Source of the DNA: 58-81 sp012729145
Lineage (GTDB): Bacteria > Synergistota > Synergistia > Synergistales > Thermovirgaceae
Length of the DNA stretch: 64,000 nt
Direction: 5' to 3'
Assembly: GCA_040770625.1 (NCBI GenBank)
Contig: JAXGIW010000005.1
Coordinates: 76,685-140,684 of the forward strand
The translations under genes and the position numbers were made by a program. Positions 34,348-43,577 of the stretch are shown here, piece after piece. The notes beneath the pieces are model-generated. The model ran no database searches, had not been told where the DNA came from, and was given only the letters and a program-made list of their open reading frames with translations. Every line of letters starts with the position of its first letter. The first letter of the stretch is position 1.

Positions 34348-36051
34348 TCAGTTCTCTATCACAACTCCCTCCTCGGTCTCTCCATTCAGATATACCGAGA
34401 AGTTCCCCTTGTAGACCCGTATCTCTTCTTCGGAGCCGGTTTCGTAGGGGTGCTCCTCGAACCAGTCCCTGTTGAAAATATCCGGTTTTTCGCCCGCAAA
34501 GACGGGCAGGTAAAGGATGTTGTCCACGTCGAGGTCAAGGAAAAAATGGGTCCCATAGGAGAGCTCAGGAGTGAAATGCTTTTCCACTATGCCAAGTTCG
34601 ACCATGCAGCCGCAGTTGCATAGTTCGGCGTAGTCGACGGGCACACCAAGGTCGGGATTGACGCTTCCCCATCTTCCGGGTCCGATCAACACGTACCTTG
34701 TCCCCTTGAGGCGCTCATTCACCTTTCCCAGAGCCCTGGCTATCTTGAAGTAGTTCTCCCTGTTGCCGTATCTGAAAGGGTCAACGTAGACAAGGTAGGG
34801 TGTCGATTCGATAATTCCGTTGCTGACCATCCTTGACCCCTTGAGAAGTATCTTATCGTGGGACACCTCTGGAATCCTGACCGACGCCATTTCTTCATAG
34901 GAGGAGAGTGGCCTGAGTTGGACCAGGGTCATCTTTTTCTCCTGGGTCTCGTAGGTGAACTCCATATCAATAGGTATCCCCATCTCCTTCTCGAAGTGCA
35001 TGGAGATCTTCCTGGCAGTCTCGAGGAAGTGGGGGTAACGGGTGGGAAGATCGCCAAAAGTGAAAAAAGGAGTAGTTGGGATCATTGGTCTCGAGCCCGC
35101 CCAGTAAAGGATGTTGTCGCCAAACAGCTCTACAAATGCCGTGGCCGACTTGTGATGTTCCATGATGAAGGGGAAAAGGGATCTCAGGTCACCTGAGACG
35201 AAGGCGCCGAACTCAAGATCCACGTAGTCAAAACTGCTCTGGCTGTACCGGACCACCTCTCTGGCGAGGTTCCCCTCTGGCCTCATGTTGGGGTGTGACA
35301 GGTAGACCACCCTGGCAAGGGACCTGTCGACGGTCCTGGTCCCCAGTCCAAAACAGAACCTGATCACCCCCTGCTCCTTGTCTATCCTTGGTGAAGGTCT
35401 CCGGTAGACCCTGGAGAAGATCGTTCCAGCCAGTTCGGGGTAGTAGAGCCCGTCATGGTCGTGTCCTATAAGGGGTTGTACCAGGACGGCCATTGCTTCG
35501 TCCCGGTCCGCAAAGCCGTGTTTGGTGCGATATGCCCTTGCTGCCTGGTTGTAGAGCGAGGCCCAAACGGTCTTGATGCCGTCGGCCAGTTCCCGCCGCC
35601 TCCACTCCATGTCGAATACGTTGGCCGCAAAGGTGGTGAAGTACTTACCCGCAAAGGACAGAAGATGGGAGTCCTCGAGAAGGGAGCTGGACCTTATGGC
35701 CAGGGGAGTGTCGTAGAGGGTCTGGAGAACTTTGTCGAGATCGTTGAGAAAGGACTCTCTCAACCTCCCCTGGAAGAAGGCGAGAATGATCTTTTCCAGG
35801 TCGGGTTCATCGTGGATCCAGTCCATAACGTTGTCGTTCAAAAAGTCGTGGAAAGGTTCGGTGGTAATGACATAGGTCATCGAGGGCAGCTTGACGTCCT
35901 CCATGAGCTCTGAGCCCTGGAGATGATCAAAGGCGAAGGACAAACCCTTTGCCTTGCCGCCGATACTGCCGCTCCCGATCAGCCAGTTGCGCTGTTCGTA
36001 GTTGGGTCGTCCATCAAAATCCTTGTAAGGGATCCATTTGTTGGGAACCAT
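34348..36051 (-). CDS. PEP/pyruvate-binding domain protein (PEP synthase N-domain only)
   Basis: Protein of 567 residues with the N-terminal PEP synthase/pyruvate phosphate dikinase domain: IGGKAKGLSFAFDHLQ near the start, then LAIRSSSLLEDSHLLSFAGKYFT, the nucleotide-binding arginine motif, and LVQPLIGHDHDGLYYPELAGTIFSRV. The central phosphohistidine domain (TSCHG-type motif) and the C-terminal pyruvate-barrel domain of PEP synthase are absent, so it cannot make PEP by the usual route. The C-terminal 170 residues contain RYVLIGPGRWGSVNPDLGVPV and are of unknown role. It follows asnS by 17 bases on the same strand. Confidence 0.75.
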   Translation of the reverse strand: MVPNKWIPYKDFDGRPNYEQRNWLIGSGSIGGKAKGLSFAFDHLQGSELMEDVKLPSMTYVITTEPFHDFLNDNVMDWIHDEPDLEKIILAFFQGRLRESFLNDLDKVLQTLYDTPLAIRSSSLLEDSHLLSFAGKYFTTFAANVFDMEWRRRELADGIKTVWASLYNQAARAYRTKHGFADRDEAMAVLVQPLIGHDHDGLYYPELAGTIFSRVYRRPSPRIDKEQGVIRFCFGLGTRTVDRSLARVVYLSHPNMRPEGNLAREVVRYSQSSFDYVDLEFGAFVSGDLRSLFPFIMEHHKSATAFVELFGDNILYWAGSRPMIPTTPFFTFGDLPTRYPHFLETARKISMHFEKEMGIPIDMEFTYETQEKKMTLVQLRPLSSYEEMASVRIPEVSHDKILLKGSRMVSNGIIESTPYLVYVDPFRYGNRENYFKIARALGKVNERLKGTRYVLIGPGRWGSVNPDLGVPVDYAELCNCGCMVELGIVEKHFTPELSYGTHFFLDLDVDNILYLPVFAGEKPDIFNRDWFEEHPYETGSEEEIRVYKGNFSVYLNGETEEGVVIEN

Positions 36052-36068
36052 CTCCAGCTCTCACTCCC

Positions 36069-37373
36069 TTATGGGTTAAGTCGGTATATTGTTCTCGGGA
36101 AGGGAATGGTCTCCCTGATATGGGGGAGGCCGCAGACCCATGCGACAACCCTCTCTATTCCCATCCCAAAGCCGCTGTGTACGAATGTGCCGTATCTCCT
36201 CAGGTCAAGGTACCAGCCGTATGAGTCCTCAGGAAGTTTCTCCTCGATTATTCTTTTGTGAAGGAGTTCGAAGGAATCCTCCCTCTGTGAGCCGCCTATG
36301 ATCTCCCCGTAACCCTCCGGTGCCAGGAGGTCGTCGCAGAGGACCAGATCCTCCCTTTCAGGGTGCTGCTTCATGTAGAATGCCTTGATCTTCTTGGGGT
36401 AGCACTCCACGAAAAGAGGCCTGTCGAACTGCTGGGTGAGGATCGTCTCGTCCTCTCCTCCGAAGTCAGTTCCGAAATCTATGGGGCTACCCAGCTTTTG
36501 AAGCATAATCACCGCCTCGTCGTAATTTATGTGATGGAAGGGGGGTTTCACGCGTTCCAGGGGTTCCGTGTCCCTCCCTATCTGGGCCAGTTCGGAAGCG
36601 CAGTGCTCGAGGACGCTTTGAACGATATAGGATACCAGGTTCTCCTGGAGGGTCATATTGTCCTTGTGATCGTAGAACGCCACCTCGGGTTCTATCATCC
36701 AGAACTCCGTCAGGTGCCTTCTGGTCTTGGATTTCTCTGCCCTGAAAGTGGGGCCGAAGGTGTAGACCTTGCCGAAGGCTGCAGCTGCTGCCTCGGCATA
36801 GAGCTGACCCGTCTGGGCCAGGTAGGCGTTGCCCAGGTCGAAGTAGGGTACCTCGAAAAGACCCGATGCGCCCTCTCCTATCGCCCCGGTGAGGATGGGG
36901 CTGTCGACAAGAAGGAAACCGCTGTTATGGAGGTACTCCCTGGCTGACCAGATCACCCTCTCCCGGATCCTCATCACTGCAAGCTGGCTTGCACTGCGAA
37001 GCCAAAGATGCCTGTTGTCAAGAAGGAAATCTATTCCGTGGTCCTTTTTCCCTATGGGGTATTCGTCGGTAGGGTTATGCAGTACCCCGATCCCGGTCAC
37101 GTTCAACTCGAAACCTGAAGGTGCCCTTTCATCTCTTTTGACCTTGCCGGTAACCTCGAGTGATGCCTCGAGCCAGAGGTTCCGGGCGGCAAGGAACTGA
37201 TCCTCGGTCACCTCACCCTTTACTACCACTCCCTGGACGAACCCCGTGCCGTCGCGGAGCTGCAGGAAGTGGATCTTCCCGGAACTTCGCTTGTTGTACA
37301 TCCAGCACTTGATTTTAACCTCTTCACCCTCATGTTTGGACAGATCGCTGATATAGACCCAGGGAACCGTCAT
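36069..37373 (-). CDS. asnS: Asparaginyl-tRNA synthetase
   Basis: Class II synthetase of 434 residues that charges tRNA-Asn. An OB-fold anticodon-binding domain (IKCWMYNKRSSGKIHFLQLRDGTGFVQGVV) is followed by the catalytic core with motif 2 (TFGPTFRAEKSKTRRHLTEFWMIEPE) and motif 3 (GFGMGIERVVAWVCGL). Start chosen at the ATG at 37373, six bases after AAGGAGGT; an upstream in-frame ATG has no such site. All catalytic motifs are intact. Asparagine is charged directly, so a transamidation route is not needed for it. Confidence 0.93.
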   Translation of the reverse strand: MTVPWVYISDLSKHEGEEVKIKCWMYNKRSSGKIHFLQLRDGTGFVQGVVVKGEVTEDQFLAARNLWLEASLEVTGKVKRDERAPSGFELNVTGIGVLHNPTDEYPIGKKDHGIDFLLDNRHLWLRSASQLAVMRIRERVIWSAREYLHNSGFLLVDSPILTGAIGEGASGLFEVPYFDLGNAYLAQTGQLYAEAAAAAFGKVYTFGPTFRAEKSKTRRHLTEFWMIEPEVAFYDHKDNMTLQENLVSYIVQSVLEHCASELAQIGRDTEPLERVKPPFHHINYDEAVIMLQKLGSPIDFGTDFGGEDETILTQQFDRPLFVECYPKKIKAFYMKQHPEREDLVLCDDLLAPEGYGEIIGGSQREDSFELLHKRIIEEKLPEDSYGWYLDLRRYGTFVHSGFGMGIERVVAWVCGLPHIRETIPFPRTIYRLNP

Positions 37374-37496
37374 GGAAAGACCTCCTTCATTTCGTGGCAT
37401 GTCCTGAATGTATGACAGTATGATACACTAACACATATTCGATTTTCGGGACTTGATGCAAAGAGACGATACCCGAAAAGGGGGTGACGGACCTCG

Positions 37497-38693
37497 ATGG
37501 TGATGAAAGGCATTGACCCTTCTCTTGTTGAACAGCTCCGTTCAGATGCAGAAGAGGCAGCAAGCGAGACCATAGCCTGGCGTAGGGAGTTCCACCAGTT
37601 CCCCGAACTGGCCTTCGAGGAGACCGTCACTTCTTCCCGGATCGCCGCTGTCCTGTCCGAAATGCCTTCGGTGAGGGTGATAAGAGGTTTCGGAGCACCC
37701 ACATGTGTTCTGGGCATCCTGAGGGAGGATATCGATGCCCCCGCCCTCACCCTCAGGGCCGATATCGATGCTCTGGCTATCGAAGAGGAGAGCGGACTGC
37801 CATTTGCCTCCTGTTTCCCAGGGGTGATGCACGCTTGCGGGCATGACGCCCATATAGCCACCCTTCTCGGTGCCGCCAGGATACTTTCTCAACGGGCTTC
37901 CCTTCTCGAGAGGCCCGTTATTTTCTTGTTCCAGCCCGCCGAAGAGGGTAAGGGTGGGGCAAAAAGGATCGTCGATGCCGGATTCTTCCGCGAATTTTCC
38001 ATTGAAGCCGTCCTGGGCCTTCACTTCTGGCCAAGGCTGCCCTTCGGCCAGATGGTCACCCGAAAGGGGGCCATCACGGCCTTCTCCGACAGGGTCCACG
38101 TTACCGTGAACGGTATGACGGCCCATGCGGCATCGCCCCATTTCGGAGTGGACCCGACGGTGGTGGCGGCCCACATCCTGCTCTCCCTGCAGGATATTAT
38201 CAGCCGTGAAAAGGATCCCCAGTCAACGGCAGTGATCTCCTTCGGCCAGATAGAGACGGGGGAGGCTTACAATATAATCCCCGGCAGCACCCATATGTGG
38301 GGCACCGTAAGGGTCCATGACCTTGCTGTCAGGGATTTCATCCAGAAGAGGATCGAGGAGATGGTCCCCCTTGTGGCCAGCGCCCACCGGGCGATGGCCA
38401 ACGTGGAATACATGAGGAATTATCCTTCGCTAGTCAACGATGGCACACTTACGGAAATGGTCCTGGAAAAAGCCAGGGAGTTCTTCTCGTCTGCAGGAGG
38501 TGGAGTTGCCGAACTGGAACGACCGCTTCTGGCAGGGGAGGATTTCGCCTTTTACTCGCTGGCCGTCCCGTCCTGTTTCATGCTTATCGGGACGGGAGGA
38601 GAGCTCAGTCTCCACAACCCTCATTACGACGTCCCGGAGGACCTTCTCCCCCTCGCGGCCGCGTGGGAGGCTTTCCTGGCTCTTTCTCTGTAA
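37497..38693 (+). CDS. M20-family amidohydrolase (amino-acid or hippurate hydrolase type)
   Basis: Zinc hydrolase of 398 residues. The metal site shows LRADIDALAIEE, MHACGHDAHIA and QPAEEGKGGAKRIVDAGFF; the dimerisation domain follows with VTVNGMTAHAASPHFGVDPTVVAAHI, and RPLLAGEDFAFY near the end. The layout is that of N-acyl-L-amino acid or IAA-amidohydrolases, which release amino acids from N-acyl or dipeptide forms. The substrate cannot be told. The start is ATG 37497 after GGGGGTGACGG. It may be transcribed with the acyl-CoA synthetase gene 96 bases on. Confidence 0.85.
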   Translation: MVMKGIDPSLVEQLRSDAEEAASETIAWRREFHQFPELAFEETVTSSRIAAVLSEMPSVRVIRGFGAPTCVLGILREDIDAPALTLRADIDALAIEEESGLPFASCFPGVMHACGHDAHIATLLGAARILSQRASLLERPVIFLFQPAEEGKGGAKRIVDAGFFREFSIEAVLGLHFWPRLPFGQMVTRKGAITAFSDRVHVTVNGMTAHAASPHFGVDPTVVAAHILLSLQDIISREKDPQSTAVISFGQIETGEAYNIIPGSTHMWGTVRVHDLAVRDFIQKRIEEMVPLVASAHRAMANVEYMRNYPSLVNDGTLTEMVLEKAREFFSSAGGGVAELERPLLAGEDFAFYSLAVPSCFMLIGTGGELSLHNPHYDVPEDLLPLAAAWEAFLALSL

Positions 38694-38789
38694 CATTTTC
38701 GTGTTTCAAGGGGGTACAATAGGACCGTTCCAGGAAGAGAACGGTCCCAGTGTGGATCTCATACATTCTTTTTTCGGAGGGACAATGGC

Positions 38790-40265
38790 GTGAACGTGAG
38801 GCTCGAAGAAAAGATCATTTCCCAATGCGACAGGTCCAACGGAGAGCGTGCCATATGGTGGAGAGGGGCCTGGTGGTCCCGAAAGGTGCTGGCCGACCTG
38901 GCCTTGCAGTACGAGACCAGGCTGAAGGAGAGCGGCTTCAGGGAAGGGAACAGGATAGCTGCGCTGATGCCCAACTGTCCGGCATTTCTTGCATTGATGA
39001 TCTCCGTCTGGAAGGCCGGCGGGACCCTGATGCCACTGAACCTGCAGGCCGGACTTGCCTCGACGATGGATATCCTGGCCCACTCCGACGTATCCGCCGT
39101 TTTTCTCCCTCAGGGCATGGAGCAGCTGGCCCAGGGACTTTCCTCTTCGGGTCTGCCCGCCATCGGAATGCCTCTGGACGGCCCTCTTCCGTCCTTCCAG
39201 TCAAGGTCATGTGAGAAATCGGACCCCGAGATCGCCGTTCTTTTCTACACCTCAGGCACCACAGGAATGCCGAAGGGTGTTCCCATAACCCACTCGAACC
39301 TTATGGACAACGTGACCAAATCCATAACCCACTTCAAGGACCTTGTTGACGACGATATCTTCATCAATGTGCTCCCCAACTTTCATACGCTGGGCTTTAC
39401 CACTAGCGGACTCCTTCCGCTTCTTGGGGGGTACCCCCAGGCCATAATGCCCACCTTCATGCCCCCGGAGAACGCCATCGAGGCCATCAAAGCAGCGGAA
39501 GTCTCGGTGATGATAGCAGTACCGACCATGGTCGCATTGATGTTAGGTGCCTTAGCCAGGGGGGTCGAACCGCCGTCGTCGCTCAGGCTTTTGGTCACCG
39601 GAGGAGACAAGTTCCCGGAAAGGCTTGACGCCAGGACGAGACAGTTGCTCGGGGTGTCAGTCCTTGAGGGTTACGGGCTTACCGAGACATCCCCCGTTGT
39701 TGCCGTGAACGAGGGGGTGGCCAGGAGAAAGCTCGGAACGGTCGGGACCGTTCTTGAAGGGTTCGATGTCGAGGTAAGGGGCCCCGAAGGCGATGTCCTC
39801 CCCGCCGGTTCAGAGGGTACGCTGTGGCTCAGGGGGCCGTCGGTCTTCGGCGGTTATTTCAGGGCACCTGAGATAACCAGGGAGAAGATCCGGGACGGAT
39901 GGTTCAACACCGGCGACGTGGTCAGGATAGACGAAGAGGGTTATGTGACCATCCTGGACAGGGTAACGGACATCATAATCGTGGGTGGGTTCAATGTTTA
40001 CCCCACCGAGATCGAGGGCGTCATCCAGCAGATGCCCGGAGTGAAAGAGTGTGCCGTTGTGGGGGTTCAGCACCCGGTTAGCGGAGAGATAGTGAAAGCT
40101 TATGTCATACCCTCCGGAGAGCCGAAGATCTCGGCCAGGGACGTCATATCCTTCTCAAGGGAACACCTGGCTCACTACAAGATACCCAGGATAGTGGAGT
40201 TCATAGACGAGATGCCCAGATCTAGCATCGGCAAGATCCTGAAGAGAGAGCTCAGGAAGGTTTGA
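38790..40265 (+). CDS. AMP-forming acyl-CoA synthetase/ligase
   Basis: Adenylate-forming enzyme of 491 residues that activates a carboxylic acid with ATP and CoA. The P-loop motif is FYTSGTTGMPKGVP, the second is EGYGLTETSPVV, the third GWFNTGDVVRIDEEGYVTILDRVTDIIIVGG, and the catalytic lysine is in RSSIGKILKREL. It resembles long-chain or medium-chain fatty acyl-CoA ligases; chain length cannot be read. The start is a GTG at 38790, eight bases after CGGAGGG. It sits between the amidohydrolase and citC genes in the same direction. Confidence 0.88.
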   Translation: MNVRLEEKIISQCDRSNGERAIWWRGAWWSRKVLADLALQYETRLKESGFREGNRIAALMPNCPAFLALMISVWKAGGTLMPLNLQAGLASTMDILAHSDVSAVFLPQGMEQLAQGLSSSGLPAIGMPLDGPLPSFQSRSCEKSDPEIAVLFYTSGTTGMPKGVPITHSNLMDNVTKSITHFKDLVDDDIFINVLPNFHTLGFTTSGLLPLLGGYPQAIMPTFMPPENAIEAIKAAEVSVMIAVPTMVALMLGALARGVEPPSSLRLLVTGGDKFPERLDARTRQLLGVSVLEGYGLTETSPVVAVNEGVARRKLGTVGTVLEGFDVEVRGPEGDVLPAGSEGTLWLRGPSVFGGYFRAPEITREKIRDGWFNTGDVVRIDEEGYVTILDRVTDIIIVGGFNVYPTEIEGVIQQMPGVKECAVVGVQHPVSGEIVKAYVIPSGEPKISARDVISFSREHLAHYKIPRIVEFIDEMPRSSIGKILKRELRKV

Positions 40266-40302
40266 AGCCGGCGGCACTGCGGCTTCTGGAGGAACAGGAC
40301 CA

Positions 40303-41364
40303 TTGTTCGGCATCAACATAAGGACTTTTGAAAAGCTGGGTCCTGAAGAAAGGTCCCTTCTGGAAGGATTCCTACAGGGTTTTGGATTGTCCTGGGAGGG
40401 ACATTCCGATCTTTCTGTCCTTGTGGAGGATGAAAGCGGCAGGCTGATCGGAACGGGGAGCCTCAGCGGGAACGTGATCAAGATGATGGCCGTAGACCCG
40501 GAGTGGCAGGAGTATGGCCTTTCGGGGACCATTGTTTCCAGGCTCGTGGAGTGGGGGCGTTCCCGCGGCAAGACGCATTTTTTTGTCTTCACCAAACCCG
40601 GATCTGCCGACCCCTTCACCCGGTTCGGCTTCAGGGAGATAGCAAGATACGACCCCTTTGCCGTTCTTCTGGAAATGGGGATACCGGGGATCGACCAGTT
40701 CAGGGAGTATCTGGCCTCCTGCCGGCAGAAAGATGTCACGGCCGGCAAGATCGGGGGTGCAGTTGTTAACTGCAACCCATTTACCAGGGGTCACCAGTTC
40801 CTTATCGAAAAAGCCGCATCCCTTTCTGCGCACCTCTACGTGATCGTAGTCGAGGCCGATCTTTCATCGTTCCCCTTCAGGGACCGTATCGAACTGGTAA
40901 GATGCGGGACTTCGCACCTTCCGAACGTGACAGTCCTCAGGAGCGGTGACTACGCAGTTTCTCCCGCCACTTTTCCCTCCTATTTTCTGAAGGATTCTTC
41001 CAAGGCAGAGATAGCATCCATCCAGGCAAGGATGGACGTAACACTCTTCGGCAACCTCTTCGTCCCCGAGCTTGGCATCTCGGTGAGGTTCGTGGGGACC
41101 GAGCCGTACTGTCCAGTTACAGGTGCCTACAACGAAGCTATGAGGGAGGTCCTTCCACCTCTCGGGGTCGATCTCAAGGTGATCCCCCGGCTTGAGATCG
41201 AGGAGGGATCGGTAGTATCGGCCTCGACGGTAAGGTCCATGCTGAAGAGCGGCAACTGGGAGATCGTACGGGAAATGGTCCCTGACTGCACCTGGGAGTA
41301 TCTCCGCTCCGACCGGGGGAGGGATGCCATTGAAAGGATCCGCAGGTCCCAGGGGCGTCACTGA
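40303..41364 (+). CDS. citC: [Citrate (pro-3S)-lyase] ligase
   Basis: Protein of 353 residues that acetylates the prosthetic group of the citrate lyase acyl carrier protein. An N-terminal GNAT-like part (about 1-120, GTGSLSGNVIKMMAVDPEWQEYGL) is followed by a nucleotidyltransferase domain with the HIGH-like GAVVNCNPFTRGHQFLIEKAA and the C-terminal SASTVRSMLKSG. The TTG start follows GGAGGA by nine bases. No citD, citE or citF is near; its partner enzyme must be encoded elsewhere (citX is 11 kb downstream). It overlaps the convergent HAD gene by seven bases. Confidence 0.85.
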   Translation: MFGINIRTFEKLGPEERSLLEGFLQGFGLSWEGHSDLSVLVEDESGRLIGTGSLSGNVIKMMAVDPEWQEYGLSGTIVSRLVEWGRSRGKTHFFVFTKPGSADPFTRFGFREIARYDPFAVLLEMGIPGIDQFREYLASCRQKDVTAGKIGGAVVNCNPFTRGHQFLIEKAASLSAHLYVIVVEADLSSFPFRDRIELVRCGTSHLPNVTVLRSGDYAVSPATFPSYFLKDSSKAEIASIQARMDVTLFGNLFVPELGISVRFVGTEPYCPVTGAYNEAMREVLPPLGVDLKVIPRLEIEEGSVVSASTVRSMLKSGNWEIVREMVPDCTWEYLRSDRGRDAIERIRRSQGRH

Positions 41365-42179
41365 TCGAAGAGAACCTCCGAAAGAGCTTCCTCCAGCGTT
41401 GAGTAGAAAGCCTGCGGCCCTGAAAGAAGATCGCCCACCGCGATAAATCTGCCCCTCCGGTAACCTTCGAAAGCCTTCCTGTCACTCTCGGTGTCCCCGA
41501 AGAAGAGGATCCTCTCCACCGACAGGATCCTCTCCAGTTCAAAGAGCCCCTCCGCGGAGGGTTTCAGGATCCCCCGATCGGCGGTTATGCAGCGTTGCAG
41601 CGGAAGATCGGTCCATCCCAGGATCTCCAGGGCTAGGCCCATCTCGATGTCGTTCCTGCCGGTATAGACCCCGACAGGGTAACCGAGTTCCTTCCAGTGT
41701 GCGCAAAGCATAGGTCTTTCAGTCTTCCAGGCGCCGACACCATCTATGAAGGTCGGGGGCTGCCCTGACAGGTCCCGGGAGATCGATCCTCCCAGGTAGA
41801 TCTCCTCGCATATCTTCCTGACGATAGCGCGGTCCACAACCCCTCCGAACAGTGAAGCTGCACGCTTTGGCGGATCGTCGCCGCAGAGAGCAAGGACCCT
41901 GTCCCAATCGGTCAGAGAGGGGGCAGTACCGGCTTCGAGCATCTCCCCGGAAGATGCCACCCATGACAGAAAGATCCATGCGATGTCGTAATCATCGTTG
42001 AAGCCGGGGTGCAGTTTTGCGCCACGGTAATGGTCCCCGGTGAAAATGTTTTCGCTGCTCCGAAAGTTCAGGAAATGGCTCAGATAGAATCGAACTGCCC
42101 CAGAAACCGCCGCCGGGAAGGAGCAGGAGGTGTCTATGAGGACGCCGTCCACGTCGAAGACGAGTCCGGTGGCCTTCAC
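41358..42179 (-). CDS. HAD-family phosphatase at the end of the histidine operon
   Basis: Haloacid dehalogenase superfamily protein of 273 residues. Motif I is VFDVDGVLIDTSCSF, motif II is in VGVYTGRNDIEMG, motif III lysine in GILKPSAEG and motif IV in ILFFGDTESDRKA; a helical cap fills residues about 20-140. It is the last gene of the his cluster and overlaps hisIE by four bases (ATGA). The cluster lacks histidinol-phosphatase, and a HAD enzyme of this kind in this position could supply it; that role is inference from position. The family is distinct from the HAD part of enterobacterial HisB. Confidence 0.75.
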   Translation of the reverse strand: MKATGLVFDVDGVLIDTSCSFPAAVSGAVRFYLSHFLNFRSSENIFTGDHYRGAKLHPGFNDDYDIAWIFLSWVASSGEMLEAGTAPSLTDWDRVLALCGDDPPKRAASLFGGVVDRAIVRKICEEIYLGGSISRDLSGQPPTFIDGVGAWKTERPMLCAHWKELGYPVGVYTGRNDIEMGLALEILGWTDLPLQRCITADRGILKPSAEGLFELERILSVERILFFGDTESDRKAFEGYRRGRFIAVGDLLSGPQAFYSTLEEALSEVLFDQ

Positions 42180-42805
42180 TCTCTCATCCTCTCCCTGTGG
42201 CGTTCTTCGAGCTCTGACCAGATCTCCGGGAGTTCCACGTCCATTGCCAGGGCAGCGACCATGGTGTGAAAGAAAAGGTCCGCTGCCTCCGATATGAAGG
42301 CCTTCCGGTCACCCGAGGCTGCCGCAAGGGCGGTCTCGACACCCTCCTCGCCGACTTTCTGGGCCACCCGCGGAACTCCCTCTGAGAGAAGTCTGGCTGT
42401 GTAGCTATCACTTGGGGAGGCTTTTGAGCGGTCCTTCAGGAACCTCCACAGCTTTCCAGGAAAGGTGGCTCCGTCGGAAGAAGCGGGACCATCTACGTTG
42501 AAGCAGCTCACCGATCCTGTGTGACAGGCCGGTCCAGATGGCTTTACCAGCGCCAGAAGAGAATCATTGTCGCAGTCCTTCAGGATGTCCACGACCTTCA
42601 TGGTATTGCCGCTAGTGGCACCCTTATGCCAGATCTCCTTTCTTGACCTGCTGTAAAAGACCATCTCCCCCCTGCGGGCGGTCTCTTCAAGAGCCTGGCG
42701 GTTGGCCCAGGCCAGCATCAGTACCTCACCGGTGGAGATATCCTGAAGGATCACCGGCACCAGGCCCGCATCATCGAAACGGATCGATCCTGTATCAAAT
42801 CCCAT
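42176..42805 (-). CDS. hisIE: Phosphoribosyl-AMP cyclohydrolase / phosphoribosyl-ATP pyrophosphatase
   Basis: Bifunctional protein of 209 residues for steps two and three of histidine synthesis. The N-terminal half is HisI (LVPVILQDISTGEVLMLAWANRQALEET, FYSRSRKEIWHKGATSGNTMKV, CDNDSLLALVKPSGPACHTGSVSCF); the C-terminal half is HisE (GVPRVAQKVGEEGVETALAAASGDRKAFISEAADLFFH). Start overlaps the hisF stop by 11 bases. Confidence 0.93.
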   Translation of the reverse strand: MGFDTGSIRFDDAGLVPVILQDISTGEVLMLAWANRQALEETARRGEMVFYSRSRKEIWHKGATSGNTMKVVDILKDCDNDSLLALVKPSGPACHTGSVSCFNVDGPASSDGATFPGKLWRFLKDRSKASPSDSYTARLLSEGVPRVAQKVGEEGVETALAAASGDRKAFISEAADLFFHTMVAALAMDVELPEIWSELEERHRERMRE

Positions 42806-43577
42806 TCATCGCACCTCCGGCCTCAATTCTCATGGGTATGCCCCGGGACGAAAGTTCAGCCTTGAGTTCGCCGATCCTTACGGTCCCGAAGTGGAAGACC
42901 GAAGCTGCCAGGGCAGCGTCGGCGCCTGAGCGGAACGCCTCGAGGAAATGCTCCTTCCTGCCGGCTCCTCCTGAAGCGATGACAGGAACCTGAACAGAAG
43001 AGGTTACTGCCTCGATGCATTCCCTATCGTAACCTTCCAGGGTTCCGTCCGAATCAATCGAAGTGAGGAGGATCTCCCCGCACCCAAGGCTGCAGGCCTT
43101 CCGTACCCAGGAGAGCAGATCGATACCGGCAGGTTCCGTTCCTGCCCTGACCATGACATCCCAATGCCCCGGAGCGGTCCGGAGGGCATCGACGGCCAGG
43201 ACCACGGCCTGTGACCCCAAAAGAGATGCACACCTCCTGATAAGGTCAGGATCCCTTACGGCAGCCGTGTTCAGGGACACCTTGTCCGCGCCGTGGGCGA
43301 TGATCCTCCTGGCCTGGGAATCGTCGACGATACCGCCCCCGACGGTGAAGGGGATGAAGAGCCTGTCCGCAACGTAACCGACCCAATCCAGCATTGTGCC
43401 CCTGTCGCTAAGGGAGGCACTGATGTCAAGGAAGACCAGTTCGTCGGCCCCCTCGGACATGTACTCTGCGGCCATGGAGGCAGGGTCTCCGGCATCCCTC
43501 AGCTCCCTGAAGCGGATACCTTTGACAACCCTTCCATCCTTCACGTCAAGACATGGGATGATCCGTCTTGTCAGCAA
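42795..43577 (-). CDS. hisF: Imidazole glycerol phosphate synthase, cyclase subunit
   Basis: TIM-barrel enzyme of 260 residues that uses ammonia from HisH to close the imidazole ring. Landmarks are RRIIPCLDVKDGRVVKGIRF, FLDISASLSDRG, FTVGGGIVDDS, VSLNTAAVRDP, LLTSIDSDGTLEGYD and VIASGGAGRKEHF. The TTG start at 43577 follows GGAGGTG by eight bases and overlaps the hisA stop by seven; the reading frame is open further upstream but lacks homology there. Partner HisH is encoded in the same cluster. Confidence 0.92.
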   Translation of the reverse strand: MLTRRIIPCLDVKDGRVVKGIRFRELRDAGDPASMAAEYMSEGADELVFLDISASLSDRGTMLDWVGYVADRLFIPFTVGGGIVDDSQARRIIAHGADKVSLNTAAVRDPDLIRRCASLLGSQAVVLAVDALRTAPGHWDVMVRAGTEPAGIDLLSWVRKACSLGCGEILLTSIDSDGTLEGYDRECIEAVTSSVQVPVIASGGAGRKEHFLEAFRSGADAALAASVFHFGTVRIGELKAELSSRGIPMRIEAGGAMNGI

